Part shown: positions 46,245 through 57,064 of the stretch, piece by piece
How the letters are laid out: each line of letters begins with the position of its first letter
Position numbering within the stretch: position 1 is the stretch's first letter
From: Iris pallida
Taxonomy: Eukaryota; Streptophyta; Magnoliopsida; Asparagales; Iridaceae
Length of the DNA: 64,000 nt
Assembly: GCA_029216955.1 (NCBI GenBank)
Contig: JANAVB010044017.1
Location: 5,693,029 to 5,757,028 of the forward strand
Direction: 5' to 3'
The notes under the pieces: model-generated
What the model saw: only the letters and a program-made list of their open reading frames with translations
Databases searched by the model: none
Told to the model about the DNA's origin: nothing
Translations under genes and position numbers: made by a program

Positions 46245-48873
46245 TGTCACGCCCCAGAACCAGAATACTGGAGAGCGAGGGACAGACACAGCCAGCTACG
46301 TACGTTGAAGTGAATCTCACCTCGCAATACGGTCACGGCTGTCTAGATGCATAAGGGTTTACTACAAGCCATCAGTCTCTTAAGGTCAATAACAAGCCTA
46401 GTGTCTCAATCTCAAGCAACAAGTAGATATAACAAGATGGTAGATCATCAGACATACAAGGTAAGGCATCCTATACATTACATATTCAGATGATCATGAA
46501 GCTAGTCATACAAAATACGAAGACTAGCAAGAGTTTAAGTCATACATGATCAACCCTAGGATTTGTCAATCATGTTACAGCCCGTAGGCAGAAAGTAAGT
46601 AAAGTTGCAACGAGCTAACACTTGCTCGGCGGCTAAACACCTCAAAAGAATATTTGTACAAAGGAGTGGAAGAGCAAAATAAAAACCCACTCGTTGCCGG
46701 GATTCCTTCTAGTGTTCACCATCTGGCAGAAAAGTTGGGAGATCCTCGGTAGCTGCTCCGAAATTTGGCCATACAAAACCAGCTGGGTCAGACCCCAGAA
46801 AGAGCAAGTGCCACGAAGGGGGCTTCACTTAAGAACTAAAACCAGCCTGTTAGCACATAAAGTCATAGGTGAAATAACATAAGACATGAGTTAAAGAAAA
46901 CAGGATGATAAACGATAAGATAACTAGAGGACTATTCCGGTAACCAAGTTACAACCCGTAAACCAAATAAGGACCGGGGTTGTAACCCTTCACCTGAACA
47001 GAACTTAGCCTCGAACCAATTATCGATAAAGTAAAGCATAAACAAGCATGTCCGGAGATATCCATGCACCGAATCTGGGCAAGACTAGACAAGATAGGAC
47101 TCCATCCATCATTCACGGCCAAGCAAAGAGTACGGCTTGATACTTAACTAACTAGGGTTATCACAAGCTTAGTTACTAGCAAGATGCAATGAGGTACGCC
47201 TACGGCCACAAGCCCTGCAGACTATCCAGGTTATCCAGACGCAAGGTTCAAGATTAGAGTTATCATGTCTTGTTGGGTGACTTGGATGCAACACATGACA
47301 GTGTGTATAGTAATCGTTTCATATAGTGCCCCACATAGCAGTGAGCTGAAAATGTGCCATACTCGTCGGTAGGCTACAAGTCCATCAAGGAAGGCGCCCA
47401 GATAACGGGATTGCTTGTAGCCGGAATACCTCTCTATATGCTCTACTTGATCAATTTAGTCATTAACCTAGTCAGATTCAGTATGAATCCCTGACCGTTG
47501 TAACCAGGGATACATGTCCTAGACATGATGCGAGACAAGACTGGTTGCTTATACAAGCATATTCAATACAATCACCTACGGTGTCAAGAATTCACTTAGC
47601 ATGTCAAGCTGGGCATCGCAACAGCGTATCAAGGTTATCATGTCGGGTTGCTTATCAAGATTACTTATCAAGGCAAGGGTGCGTCACAACGGACCACCAT
47701 CAAGAATTATCATGTCAAATTACTTGTCAAGAGCGCACCACGGCGGATCACTATCAAGATTTATCCTGTAAGGTCATAATGCCATTTCGTGTTTATGCAA
47801 GTGCACCACAATGGGTCACTGATCATGCAATTCCATCACTAAGCCGTGTTCCAATTAACATTCATAAACAATGTCATGCTCACCTCTGGTTCATGTCGAG
47901 TTAACACCAAAAGGGGTACTATGGCCAACAAGTGGCATTAGCCAAGTTGTGCCAGGAAGAGTCAGGCCAAGTCATGTTGCGCCAGGCACTAGACTGCGCG
48001 AGGCTAGGTTGCGACTGAGTCAGGTTGCGCCTGAGTCAGATGCACACGAGTTAGACTGTGCACGAGTCAGACTGCGCACGAGTCAGACTGCACACGAGTC
48101 AGACCGTGCACGATTCAAACTGCGTACGAGTCAGACTACGCACGAGTCAGACTGCACACGAGTCAGACTGCGCACGAGTCAGACTGCATTGCGCTAAAGA
48201 GCGCGCACAACTCAGTGGCACAAGCTAAAAAGCTTGCGCACACTGCTCACTGTCTTCTCTAAAATCAGCAAGAACTCCATAGTTGAACCAATAGCTTCAA
48301 AGGTCTATAACTTTGTCAAAACAAGTCCAAATCCAACTTTCAAATGGTCAAAATTGGGTAGAATAAAATTCTCTTCAACATGGAACCATCAAAATTTGAA
48401 AACAAAGAAGTTTGATAGATCAAAACCACCAAAATCCGAAAATGACCAATTTCTAGATCTACAAAAATCAAAGCCTCAAAATGGAAAATGACAAGTTCTA
48501 ATGTGTCTTAGAAACATGAGAAGAAGCTATTGGAACAATAAAAAAATGGGTTCTCTTGTGGAAGCAAGTTGCACTTGTCTATGGGGTGTTCTTGGTTGGT
48601 GGTGGTTTAATGGAGAAGGAAGAAGAGTTAATGAGAAAGTGGAGGAGAGAGAAAAGTTAGGTAGGTTATAAAGGAGGATGGTGGTGGGTTTAACATGATG
48701 AACCAAAGAATAAACCAAGCCAACCCAAAATAAACCAAGTTAAACCATTACATGCCATGATGAACCTAATCATGATTAAACTGAAATTAGCTAGCCAGGC
48801 AGAAAAATAAAATACATGTCAGGATTCCGTATACGTATACTAGAAATACGTAGAACGGAAAACGGGGGTGACA
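46245..48873 (-). repeat. Gypsy-2 5' LTR (2629 bp)
   Basis: Pairs with 38809-41233. It keeps two copies of the GCGYCACAACGGACCACYATCAAG-like unit (47678-47704 and 47731-47758), where the 3' LTR has one and the solo LTR has three. Confidence 0.95.
48035..48187. repeat. 16-bp minisatellite in gypsy-2 5' LTR
   Basis: About nine to ten units of ACTGCGCACGAGTCAG-type sequence, with more units and more variants than the partner array at 40440-40550. Confidence 0.9.
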
Positions 48874-48878
48874 ACAAG

Positions 48879-49823
48879 TTTGAAAGGGGTACATTGGTTA
48901 ATTACGATCTGGGCGCATGGGTCTGTGTCACACTAGGGACATGCGCATTATATCGACGGCACATCTGCCATGTATCGCATCCTCTTTGGCCCATCTGTTG
49001 AGTTCTTCTAGGCGTTAATGGTTGCCTTGATTTTAGCAGACTACGAAGAGATAGGTTTATTGTTATAATGCAAATTCATTGTACGGAAGTCAGAGAGCCT
49101 TCCACTTGGCGTACAATTATGGGCTGCCCGGATCTATAAATAGCCGCATGAAGGGAAGCTTATTTCCATTCTTTACTTGTATTTCCAAAAAAATATAGAT
49201 GAACTCGGCTGTCCCCCTGCTTTGGCGAACACTCAAACTTCTCATTCAAAGAAGCTTTGACAACGAGCTCCTTCCGAAGGTGAAGATGCGCCAAGTTAGT
49301 TCTTTCGCCATCGGCCCTGTTTTTGTACATGCCTGTGAAAGTGCCTGTTGCATCCAAATATCGGGATTGTTGTGTCCCAACACAGGCTGAAGGTGCCTGT
49401 TGCATCCAAAGATCGGGGCGATCGTGCCCTAATTTTTGTTATGCTGGAAGAGCCGCAGGTCAGGGCTATCTTGCCCCAAAAAAGTGCTACTCGTCCGGCT
49501 AGAGTGCCCGTATGCTGACGAAGAAGTGATTCGCTCTAACTATGCACGGGGATGTGCCTACGCTGAGATGCTAGAATGATGCCTTGGCTGTAGCTTTTAG
49601 GATTTTCTTTCTCTTTAGTAAAGAGAATTATCCTTTGTAAAGAGTTTTAGACATGTAATAGACTTTTATATGATATAAAAAATTCTAGTTTCTTAATGTC
49701 TTATACTCTTTATTTGTGTTCTGCTGTGCCAAGTAATCTTATCTGTTCTGGCACATATCAGTGTGGGGCACATGAGAATTTATGGCACATAGGGACTCTG
49801 GCCTGAAATTTCATGCTTCTACA
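48879..49823 (-). repeat. Gypsy-1 5' LTR, outer part
   Basis: Continues 37680-38808 after gypsy-2 and matches 26219-27166. It ends (plus strand) with CATGCTTCTACA, followed by the GTATG target duplication. Confidence 0.92.
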
Positions 49824-49828
49824 GTATG

Positions 49829-50616
49829 CACTTGTCATTGTAACCTGGGAGCTCCGCCAGAGACGCAGGTTCACCCTACTATTACTGATTCCCTCTGATG
49901 TTCATGGAACGTTACAGACGTTATTCTATTACTGATTTCCTCTGACGTTCATGAAGCGTTATGGACATAGGCACCTGGTTTCCAAAGAAAATGGACGATG
50001 CCAATCCCATATAGCCAGAGTGCTCATGCGTTAGAGGTTGTTCTTAATTGCATAATCATTGTAGAATGGTTAGGCACCCTATTGCATGTATCTTTACTTT
50101 ACTTTACAGTTTATATATGGCATATTGTTTCTTGTATCTTGTTACGTCCCGCTGAGGACCTGGTGAATTATCTAGGCCTAGGCAACTAGGACTTCCCCCA
50201 GGAGTATGGTTCTGCACTGGATTTATCTTCCGGAGATGATGAGGTCTCGCCTTCCAAGATCTAGTTCTTTAATCATGATTTGAGACTTGTAGTGGACATC
50301 TTTTTATTATTTCTTTTGTTTTGTTTTAGGAGATCAGACTCCAGTTATCTGAGACTATTTTTTACAGATGTTTGGTATTGGATCTGTTTCCACCCGGCTA
50401 TATCTTTTGACTCGTTTATTTTATTTTATATGGACTTCTGTGATCTCTTGTGTTATATGGATGAGATGTAGTTATTCTATGATTTGATATGTGATTTATA
50501 TTTTTTATAGCTTATGTATACGTACAAGGATTCCATATATTAGAGTATTCTTCGTATGTATGCAGATGGCATGTTTCGTATGCCTAGTCCTATGTAGCTT
50601 AGGACAGGGTGTTACG
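49829..50616 (+). repeat. Family A LTR copy 3, right part
   Basis: Continues the sequence interrupted at 25090. It contains two near-identical ~55-base stretches (TCCCTCTGATGTTCATGGAACG and TCCTCTGACGTTCATGAAGCG versions near 49889 and 49937) and ends in CAGGGTGTTACG against LINE-3. It is much more diverged from copies 1 and 2 than the middle part. Confidence 0.5.
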
Positions 50617-50912
50617 AAATTGCCAATCCATCCTGTCATAAGCCTTCTCTATGTCAAGCTTCATGACAATGTTCCCGCCCCGGTTCTTGCTGTCCATCTT
50701 ATGAATCAATTTTTGAGCCAAAAGGATGTTGTCTACGATGCTCCTATCTTTAACAAAGCCACTTTGTTCTTTAGATATGATTCTCGGAAGGATCAATATC
50801 ATCTTGGCGATAACCTTGGTGAACACCTTGTTTATGTAATTGCAGACGTTGATCGGTCTATAATCCATGAACGATATCGGGTTCTCCGTCTTTGGAATGA
50901 GCACCAGGTAGG
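50617..50912 (-). pseudogene. LINE-3 ORF2 fragment: reverse transcriptase
   Basis: On the minus strand: LIPKTENPISFMDYRPINVC, KVIAKMILILPRIISKEQSGF, and IVMKLDIEKAYDRMDWQF at the left edge, where the family A sequence cuts it. It is a different LINE subfamily from LINE-1 and LINE-2 (INVCNYINKVFTKV against ISLCTFTNKIISKI). The remaining RT and 3' end are not found in the window. Confidence 0.85.
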
Positions 50913-52205
50913 TGTAGAAGCATGAACAATCTCAGCTGAAGACATCCTTTCGTCGAAGCGCAAAAGATGCAAAAGACTCAGGGGTTTCGCACCCACCCGG
51001 CCAGGGGTTGACCATGCAAAGAGCTCTCTATACCACGACTCAAAGCATCACGGAAGGTGCTCAGTAGGAGTTTGGCACAATATTCTTTATCAGCCTGACT
51101 CATAGCGGTCAACGGAGAAGCCGCAGTAAAAGATTCCGAAGCAGAGAGAACAACCCGCTCAGGGCCAGGAGGTGCAGCCGCAGTAGGAGACACGTGTCAT
51201 GCTTCTTTTTAAAGTATCCCGAGCTTGACTCAAGTTCGGGACATTTTGAAGGGGGTCTTGTAGAAGTATGAAAAATCTCAGCTGAAGACATCCCTTCGCC
51301 GAAGCGCAGAAGATACAAAAGACTCAGGCTCAGTGCTAAAAAAACAAAATAGAAGATATGGAAAGAAGTTCCTTCATTGTCATGTCTACCAAAGTCTAGT
51401 ATAGACACATCAGGACCATACATAAGGGACTAATTATCTTCTTCTACAAAGGATCTAGTACAGATTCGACAGAAGCTAGAGGGATCTACAAGGGATGCAA
51501 TCTTCATCGAAGCACAACCTTCCTTCTTTTCGATACATATGCTGGAGAATAGTCCTCCACCAAAGCATGTTCTGATATTCTTGTGGGTGCAGCCTCTCAT
51601 AAGCATATCAGTAACTCGACACTTGAAAGAAACCAGAGCCTTCAAGTCAGAGGCGCAGCTACCTCCCTGCGCCAACTTCAAAAACAAGATGGTGGTAGGC
51701 CCCCTTCCTTTCTTTTATTCCAGAAGCTAGTGTCTGCACTCCTGAGGTACAGCTATCTGCCTGTGCCAATCTCAGACGCGCAAGGGTGTCATACCCTTTC
51801 CTTCGCAGCCAACACCTCCATTGTTCAGAGGCACAGCTATTTACCTGCATCCGCATGAGGCACAGGATGGTGAAATGCTCACACCGTCTCCATTCCTATG
51901 GTGTAGTTATTGGCTCCGGATCAGAAGCTTAAGTCACTTCTCTACAAGAGACTTGGGAACTCTCATCACAACTAATGCAAGTCAACCAGTCGCTCCAAAA
52001 GCACAGTAATCTCGTCAACCTGAAGTACAAGCCTACTTGTCGCCTACAGCACAGTGACTCTGGTAGTCCGAAACACAGCTTCATAAGTTGCTCTATACGT
52101 ACAGAAGTCTCGCCGTCATTCGAAGCCAAGTCCACTCGTAGCCTGAAAGCATAGAGGTTCTGTCGTCTCTAGAAGCACGGTCTACTCGTCGCCCCATAAG
52201 CACAA
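50913..52205 (+). mobile_element. Rearranged gypsy fragment related to gypsy-1
   Basis: A ~75-base sequence beginning TGTAGAAGCATGAACAATC (50913) recurs at 51259 as TGTAGAAGTATGAAAAATC, the second time right after the polypurine tract GAAGGGGGTCT. So a truncated 5' LTR start is fused to the last ~270 bases of an internal region and a 3' LTR (51259 to about 52205). The polypurine tract and LTR start match those of gypsy-1, but orientation is plus. About 1.3 kb of LINE-3 is missing at this site, so it is not a simple insertion. Confidence 0.65.
50978..51196 (-). pseudogene. Antisense ORF next to the 3' LTR of the rearranged gypsy
   Basis: An ORF of about 72 residues without ATG (starts after a TGA), opposite to the element: SPTAAAPPGPERVVLSASES, then AMSQADKEYCAKLLLSTFRD. 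A G-box-like GACACGTGTC overlaps its start. It occupies the same relative position as the antisense gene of gypsy-1. I see no sequence similarity between the two. Confidence 0.4.
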
Positions 52206-52424
52206 CAGCACTTAGTCCTCACCAGAGGCGTAGGAAGCATGGGTCCACCCTAATTGGTTTATATGGTAAGATTGGATCTTAGACGCCGCGACCTTAGCTT
52301 CAATTATGGTAAGAATGGATAGGTTGTGAATCTTCTTTAGAGCTTTGATCCGAGAGAGAGTACGCTTGCTGGCAATGCCTCTAGCGTTCCATACCAGAAG
52401 CTTAAGAAGATTCGTAGTTAACAT
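52206..52424 (-). pseudogene. LINE-3 ORF2 start: endonuclease N-terminus
   Basis: On the minus strand an ATG at 52424 opens LLKLLVWNARGIASKRTL, the first EEP endonuclease motif (WNxRG), followed by LTIIEAKVAASK (catalytic Glu context). It is cut after GWTHASYAS by the rearranged gypsy. Confidence 0.85.
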
Positions 52425-53443
52425 TATTTTTTGTTGTTGCGGCTAGGTCTAGTGGCCGATCTGAGGATCATCGAAGTTGCCAGTGAATGACACACCTTGC
52501 TGTTAGGGGGTTGAGGTAGAGAAGATTTGTTAGACGTGTGTAGGCTTTTGTGCACCGGAGTAGCCTTCTGCATAAAAAGAAGTTCGATGACTCTCTTCTT
52601 TTCTGATCCGAACCGCTGTAACCTCTGTTATCCTCTTCCTCTCCTGTCGATGGCGAGTTCGAATTAACTTCGAGCCGGTCGCACTCTGAAGACGAGCATT
52701 GAAATGAATCTTCAGTAGCCTCGGTCTCCTTACGTAGCAGCCGTTCCTCCTACTCCTGTTAGAGGCGCGAGCGATGGACAATTCTGGTCTGTAGAGGACC
52801 AACTGCCTTTCCTCTATCGAGAATGAGTGATCGGTGATGAGGGGGAGGATAGAGGGTTGCTTCCTTGACAACAGGCATGGAGAGATAGCAAGCGTGGTCA
52901 AATGGGGATCTGCATTCCCTGGTTGGGAAGAGGCAGCGCTGATCGACTTGGTGTGCGGGCCGGCTTTTTTTCTCCTGTATCTTCTCGATTTGGGCCTCGT
53001 GAGCTTCTTGTTGCTAATCTCTCTCTCATCAGATCTCGTTCCTTTTTTATTTCATGGGGGAGCTTATGTGTTGGGTCTTCTCTTGTAGCTGCTAATGGAG
53101 TGCCCTTGGTGATAACAGTGGGAGCAGTACTCAGGGACCTTTTCGTACTGGATGCTCTGCCAGGCATTGTTGCCATTGGGAAGGATGAGTCACACTGGGG
53201 CGGGTGAGGTTGGCTGGTGTCTAACTCGACCAGTACCCTGGCAGTACTTGGTCGGGAATGCTAAGCAGTGGCATGGTCGATCGTGAGAGGGATCCGAGAT
53301 ACCCCGCTACGGAGAACAGGGCTTGCTGGTCGAAAAGGTGTTGGGGCAAATCCCAATAAAGAAATCCAAACCGGAGCAATCAGCAATTCCCTCTCCGGGG
53401 AGAAGCCCGGCGGCCATTGGAACACACGCATCACCGTGTGTGC
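52425..53443 (-). pseudogene. LINE-3 ORF1, C-terminal part
   Basis: On the minus strand next to the copia element: MRVFQWPPGFSPERELL and APVWISLLGFAP continue the DUF4283-type domain broken by copia. About 53120 downstream it reads EKVPEYCSHCYHQGHSISS, a CX2CX4H knuckle whose last Cys is Tyr. The following 52900-53080 is a basic, charged tail. 52425-52899 has no clear frame. Frame changes occur near 53430 and 53150. Confidence 0.8.
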
Positions 53444-53657
53444 TGTTGGGTTTTTAGCCTTTAGTTTTGGTTTTTAGTCCCACATCGGCTAGAAAGGAAT
53501 GTGTATCTCCATATATATGAGTCTTTGCTCTTTATGGAGATGCACATGTAGTGCACATGGGTGTGTGCCATGTGGGATTAATTATTAATGGTATAAAGGC
53601 TTAATCAACAATTAAGAAGCTGTAAGCTTTTTGCTCTTGGAAATTTATTTCCATGGA

Positions 53658-53680
53658 GCTAAGCTCCGTAGGAGCTTAGC
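53658..53680. other. Perfect hairpin in copia LTR
   Basis: GCTAAGCTCC, loop GTA, GGAGCTTAGC: ten-base perfect arms. The identical structure occurs in the 3' LTR at 59867-59889. Confidence 0.9.
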
Positions 53681-54026
53681 GACTCGGACTCGGGCTCGGG
53701 CTCGGGCTCGGACTCGGGCTCAAGGGCTCACGAGGCGTAATGTGGCGTTTTGTTGGTAAGTTGCGCTCGTTGCACGAGCCACTTGCGCGACCACGTTGCG
53801 CGGCCCGTTACGCGAGCCCAGTTACGCTGGCCCAGTTACGCAGCCCAGTATGCGCAGCGTACGCAGCGTGCGTAGAGTGCGCAGCGTGCGCAGCGTACGC
53901 AGTGTGCATAGAGTGCGTATGTGCGTATGGCTGGCTGCATATTAGAGCGGGAACAGTTGCTGCACGTTCAGGAGTGGTTCAGCCACTACCCTGAAGTTCA
54001 GGCAACTGCTTGGCAACCGTCCCGTG

Positions 54027-54037
54027 GGCTATATATG
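54027..54037 (+). promoter_or_regulatory. Copia LTR TATA box
   Basis: GGGCTATATATGCAGG, followed by a CT-rich initiator-like TTCTCTCCTCTCTC. The same sequence lies in the 3' LTR near 60343. Confidence 0.6.
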
Positions 54038-54647
54038 CAGGTTCTCTCCTCTCTCTCAGTGTTGGAGAAATCAGAATTCCAGGGAGAATACTCTAAGTGT
54101 TCTTTAACACAACAGAGTAGTGAGCGTATTTTTTAACACAAACACTAGTACTTTTTAGTACGCGTGGATTCTGTTACTTCAGAAACAGAGAGAGAAGAGT
54201 AGAGCCATTGCCAGAGGAGTTCGCCGTCTTCCGAGGAGTCAGAAGAGCAGGAGTGTTCCAAGGTTTTCCGTCAACCTTGCTGGTTCCTGGAAGCTGTTCG
54301 CAGAGGGCGTATAAAGCTTTGAGCAACGGTGATTATTCACCCCAGCATTTCCATCTCTCGCCTGTCACCCTTCTGTTGCCTTTAGCAGTTCTGTCAGTAT
54401 CTTCTTTTTAGAAGGCACTACTGCCAGTTTGCTACGATCACGAAAATCTCTTTAGATTATTCGTGAATTACGATATCTTTTTAGATCTCGTAATTTGCAG
54501 AATCCTTCTGGATCTCTGTTGTAAAACCTTCTTTAAGGAATTGCATTTGAAACATTGTCTTCACAACTGTTTTAGTTTCTATATTTTCCATCGAAAAGCG
54601 TGCCCCGACGTTCCCGGCAATAACAATCTCAAAGCTTTATTGCTACG

Positions 54648-56351
54648 ATGGAAAATATTAATTCTTCTCTCCTAAACACTAACTTCTGTAAGTTAGAGAA
54701 GTTTGATGGAGGGCATTATCAAGTCTGGAAGAGGAAGGTTTATCTCATTCTTCAACTTAGAGACGTTGATCACGTACTACTTGAAGAGGAACCTACTGTT
54801 CCAAATACTGGGTCTGCTGCCGCAATCTCTACGGTTACTAAACTTCAGGCCAAGTGGAGAAGGGAGAATAGCATTTGCAGGTTGCTTATCCTAAATGCTA
54901 TGGAGGATTCCCTAGCAGAATCCTATTCGAAGAAGAATATCGCTAGAGACATATGGGAGTCTCTAGAAAAACTGTACGAAGAAGACAAGAATAGGAGCAA
55001 AATATTTGTGGTTGAAAAATATCACAAATGGCTCTTTGAGGACGAGAAGTCCATGCTGCCGCCGGTCAAAGAATTTCTGAAGCTGCGACAGAAGGTGGAA
55101 GATGAGGCTGTGCCCCTCCCCGACAAGTTTGTTGTTGGAGAGATTGTCTCAAAGCTCCCCGCTGGATGGAGTAAGTTCTATGCAAACATACATAGGAAGA
55201 AGCTGGAGATCACCCTTGAAGATCTCCTGCAGGAAATTTATGTTGAAGACCAGATGAGGGCTCAACATAAAGTTGACACGCTTTCCAAGCAGATGGCTAA
55301 CGCAAACTTAGTTTCATCAAAGGAACCAAAGGGAAAGGGAAAGCGTGCAGATTTCCAGAAGAAGAAGAAGAACCCTAACAACTTGAATGTTAAGGGAACT
55401 TCTTTCAAGTCAAAGAAATCTAAGGCAAAGATGCCTTGTTTCAAGTGTGGCCAGTTGGACCATTTCAAAAGTGAATGCACAGCACCGGCCAAGAAATCAG
55501 AGCAAGGTGAGCCTAGCAAAGTCTCAATGATTACTGATATAATTGCTATGATTGGACAGGTTGATGATGTAGGATCTGATTCAGACTGGTGGGTAGATAC
55601 TGGAGCCACCTGCCATGTCTGCTCCAGTAAGGAGTGGTTCACCACCTACACACCCACTTCTGAAGCGGTTGTGATGGCGAACCAAGCACAAGCTGAAGTT
55701 CTAGGGATCGGGACGGTTATTCTGAAGCTGACTTCTGGCAAGTCTCTGACGCTTCAAGGCATGAAGCATGTACCTGCTATCGCCAAGAACCTGATCTCGG
55801 GAGGCTTACTCTGCAATGCAGGCCTCAGAATGGACATCAATGCTGGCCAGATGGTGATGTCTATCAAGGGAACATATTTCGGAAAAGCTTTTTATACCGA
55901 AGGAATGTTCAAGATTCAGCTTGTAAATCAGTCCAATATAATTAATGTAATTAATGAAATCACTCCTTCTGCTTATACGCTTGAGTTGTGGCATAATAGG
56001 CTAGGACATGTTCATTGTAAACTAATAAACAGAATGTCTAGTCTAGGACTTATCTCCAAGTGTGGGGGTAAGGTAGAGAAATGTCAAGTTTGTGCTCAAA
56101 CGAAGATCACAAGGAAACCCTTTCCTCGGGTTAATCGAAGTACAGATCTTCTAGAGTTGGTACACTCAGATATCTGTGACTTCAAACAGTTCTCTACAAA
56201 GGCCGGGATGAAGTATTTTATAACCTTCATCGACGACTTCTCAAAGTATGCGTTCGTCTACTTGCTGAAGGCTAAAGACAAAGCATTCGAGAAGTTCAAG
56301 GAGTTCAGAGCCGAAGTGAGCGACAGACTGGACAACAACTCAAAAGGATAA
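54648..56351 (+). pseudogene. Copia gag, protease and integrase N-terminal part
   Basis: A 567-residue frame. The gag (UBN2/Retrotran_gag type) begins with the start Met 22 bases after the LTR: FDGGHYQVWKRKV. The zinc knuckle CFKCGQLDHFKSEC lies at residues 264-277. The protease active site WWVDTGATCHV has Asp 317. The integrase zinc region has LWHNRLGHVH (H449/H454) and CQVCAQTK (C479/C482), and the core's first Asp is D508 in LVHSDICDF. The frame is lost by a one-base shift near 56335, right before the second catalytic Asp. Confidence 0.93.
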
Positions 56352-57064
56352 GAAGTGATCGAGGTGGGGAGTACAGGTCTCATAAATTCGCATCGTTCTG
56401 TAAGGAACATGGAATTGTTAATGAGACTACGGCTCCGTACTCTCCTCAATCAAACGGAGTAGCTGAGAGGAAGAACAGGACGTTGACAGAAATGATAAAT
56501 TCAATGTTGTTGACTGCTGGCCTTCCTAAGTGCTACTGGGAAGAAGCTGTATTGACGGCCACTTTTATTCTAAATAGAGTGCCTCATGCAACTTCAGACG
56601 TTACTCCTCATGAACTCTGGTTCAAGGTCAGACCTAACTTGAATGTCATTTGAGTGTGGGGGTGTCTGGCGTATGTCAAGCTTCCAGATCTAAAGATTCA
56701 GAAGCTTGGGACAAGGACTACAAAGACAATCTTCTTGGGGTATGCCGAGAAGAGTGATGCTCGGAGATTTCTTGATATTGAGTCAAATCATATCATTGAA
56801 TCTCGCGATGCAGAATATTTTGAAGACAAGTTTGCAAGGCACAAGAATATTGTTCTTTCGGATGTTCCGGAGAATAATGAGGGTGCACAAGAAACTGAAG
56901 TCTTCAATGAAGATGTGGTCCAAGAAGATGTTGTTGTTGAAACAACGGTTGAACCAGAACAAGCTGAGCCGTCAGCTAAGCGTGTGAGAAGGCCGAAGGA
57001 CTTCGGAAGTGATTTGTCACCTATCATGTGGAAGCAGATCCGCTTACCTATGATGAGGCGATGA
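56336..57064 (+). pseudogene. Copia integrase C-terminal part and linker
   Basis: After the frameshift the reading resumes with RSDRGGEY, APYSPQSNGVAERKNRTL (catalytic Glu) and LNRVPHATSDVTPHELW. A TGA at 56652-56654, compatible with a CGA-to-TGA change, interrupts it before VWGCLAYVKLP. The tail has a typical acidic linker. A second one-base frameshift near 57013 separates it from RT. Confidence 0.88.

Larger units (their letters stand above)
38809..48873 (-). mobile_element. Gypsy-2: Tekay/Del-like chromovirus, nested in gypsy-1 LTR
   Basis: LTRs 38809-41233 (3') and 46245-48873 (5') share TGTCAYGCCCC and GGGGGTGACA termini (plus strand). The target duplication ACAAG is present at 38804-38808 and 48874-48878. 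The uninterrupted site is preserved at about 26214. The polyprotein runs gag, protease, RT, RNase H, integrase, chromodomain on the minus strand. Long LTRs and a C-terminal chromodomain indicate the Tekay/Del group. The LTR pair differs by only a few percent plus indels, so this is one of the youngest insertions here. Confidence 0.95.
25091..49823 (-). mobile_element. Gypsy-1: Tat-like Ty3/gypsy element, minus strand
   Basis: LTRs: 25091-27166 (3') and 37680-38808 joined to 48879-49823 (5', split by gypsy-2), 2076 and 2074 bases. Both start (plus strand) with TGTTCGCCAT. The target duplication GTATG is present at 25086-25090 and 49824-49828. The polypurine tract TGAAGGGGGTCT lies next to the 3' LTR and TGGCGACTCTGCTGGGGA lies just inside the 5' LTR. 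The coding order is gag, protease, G-patch-like linker, RT, RNase H, second RNase H, integrase. The second RNase H and an antisense gene near the 3' LTR point to the Tat lineage. Excluding gypsy-2 the element is about 14.7 kb. Confidence 0.92.
53444..54625 (+). repeat. Copia 5' LTR (1182 bp)
   Basis: Contains TTAGTCCCACATCGGCTAG near its start, a motif common in plant LTRs. It also has a hairpin at 53658-53680, a (CTCGGR)n hexamer array at 53682-53721 and a GTACGCAGCGTGC-type minisatellite at about 53790-53930. It lacks a ~52-base block present in the 3' LTR (about 59983-60034). Confidence 0.96.

Noticed and set aside
50908..52234. GTAGG at 50908 and 52230 as target duplication of the rearranged gypsy
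   Set aside because: The second GTAGG lies within LINE-3 coding sequence past the probable LTR end, and about 1.3 kb of LINE-3 is missing, so a simple insertion is not supported.
53740..53994. Ala/Cys-rich ORF in copia LTR (also 60038-60310)
   Set aside because: It translates the GTACGCAGCGTGC minisatellite, and frame and length differ between the two LTRs.
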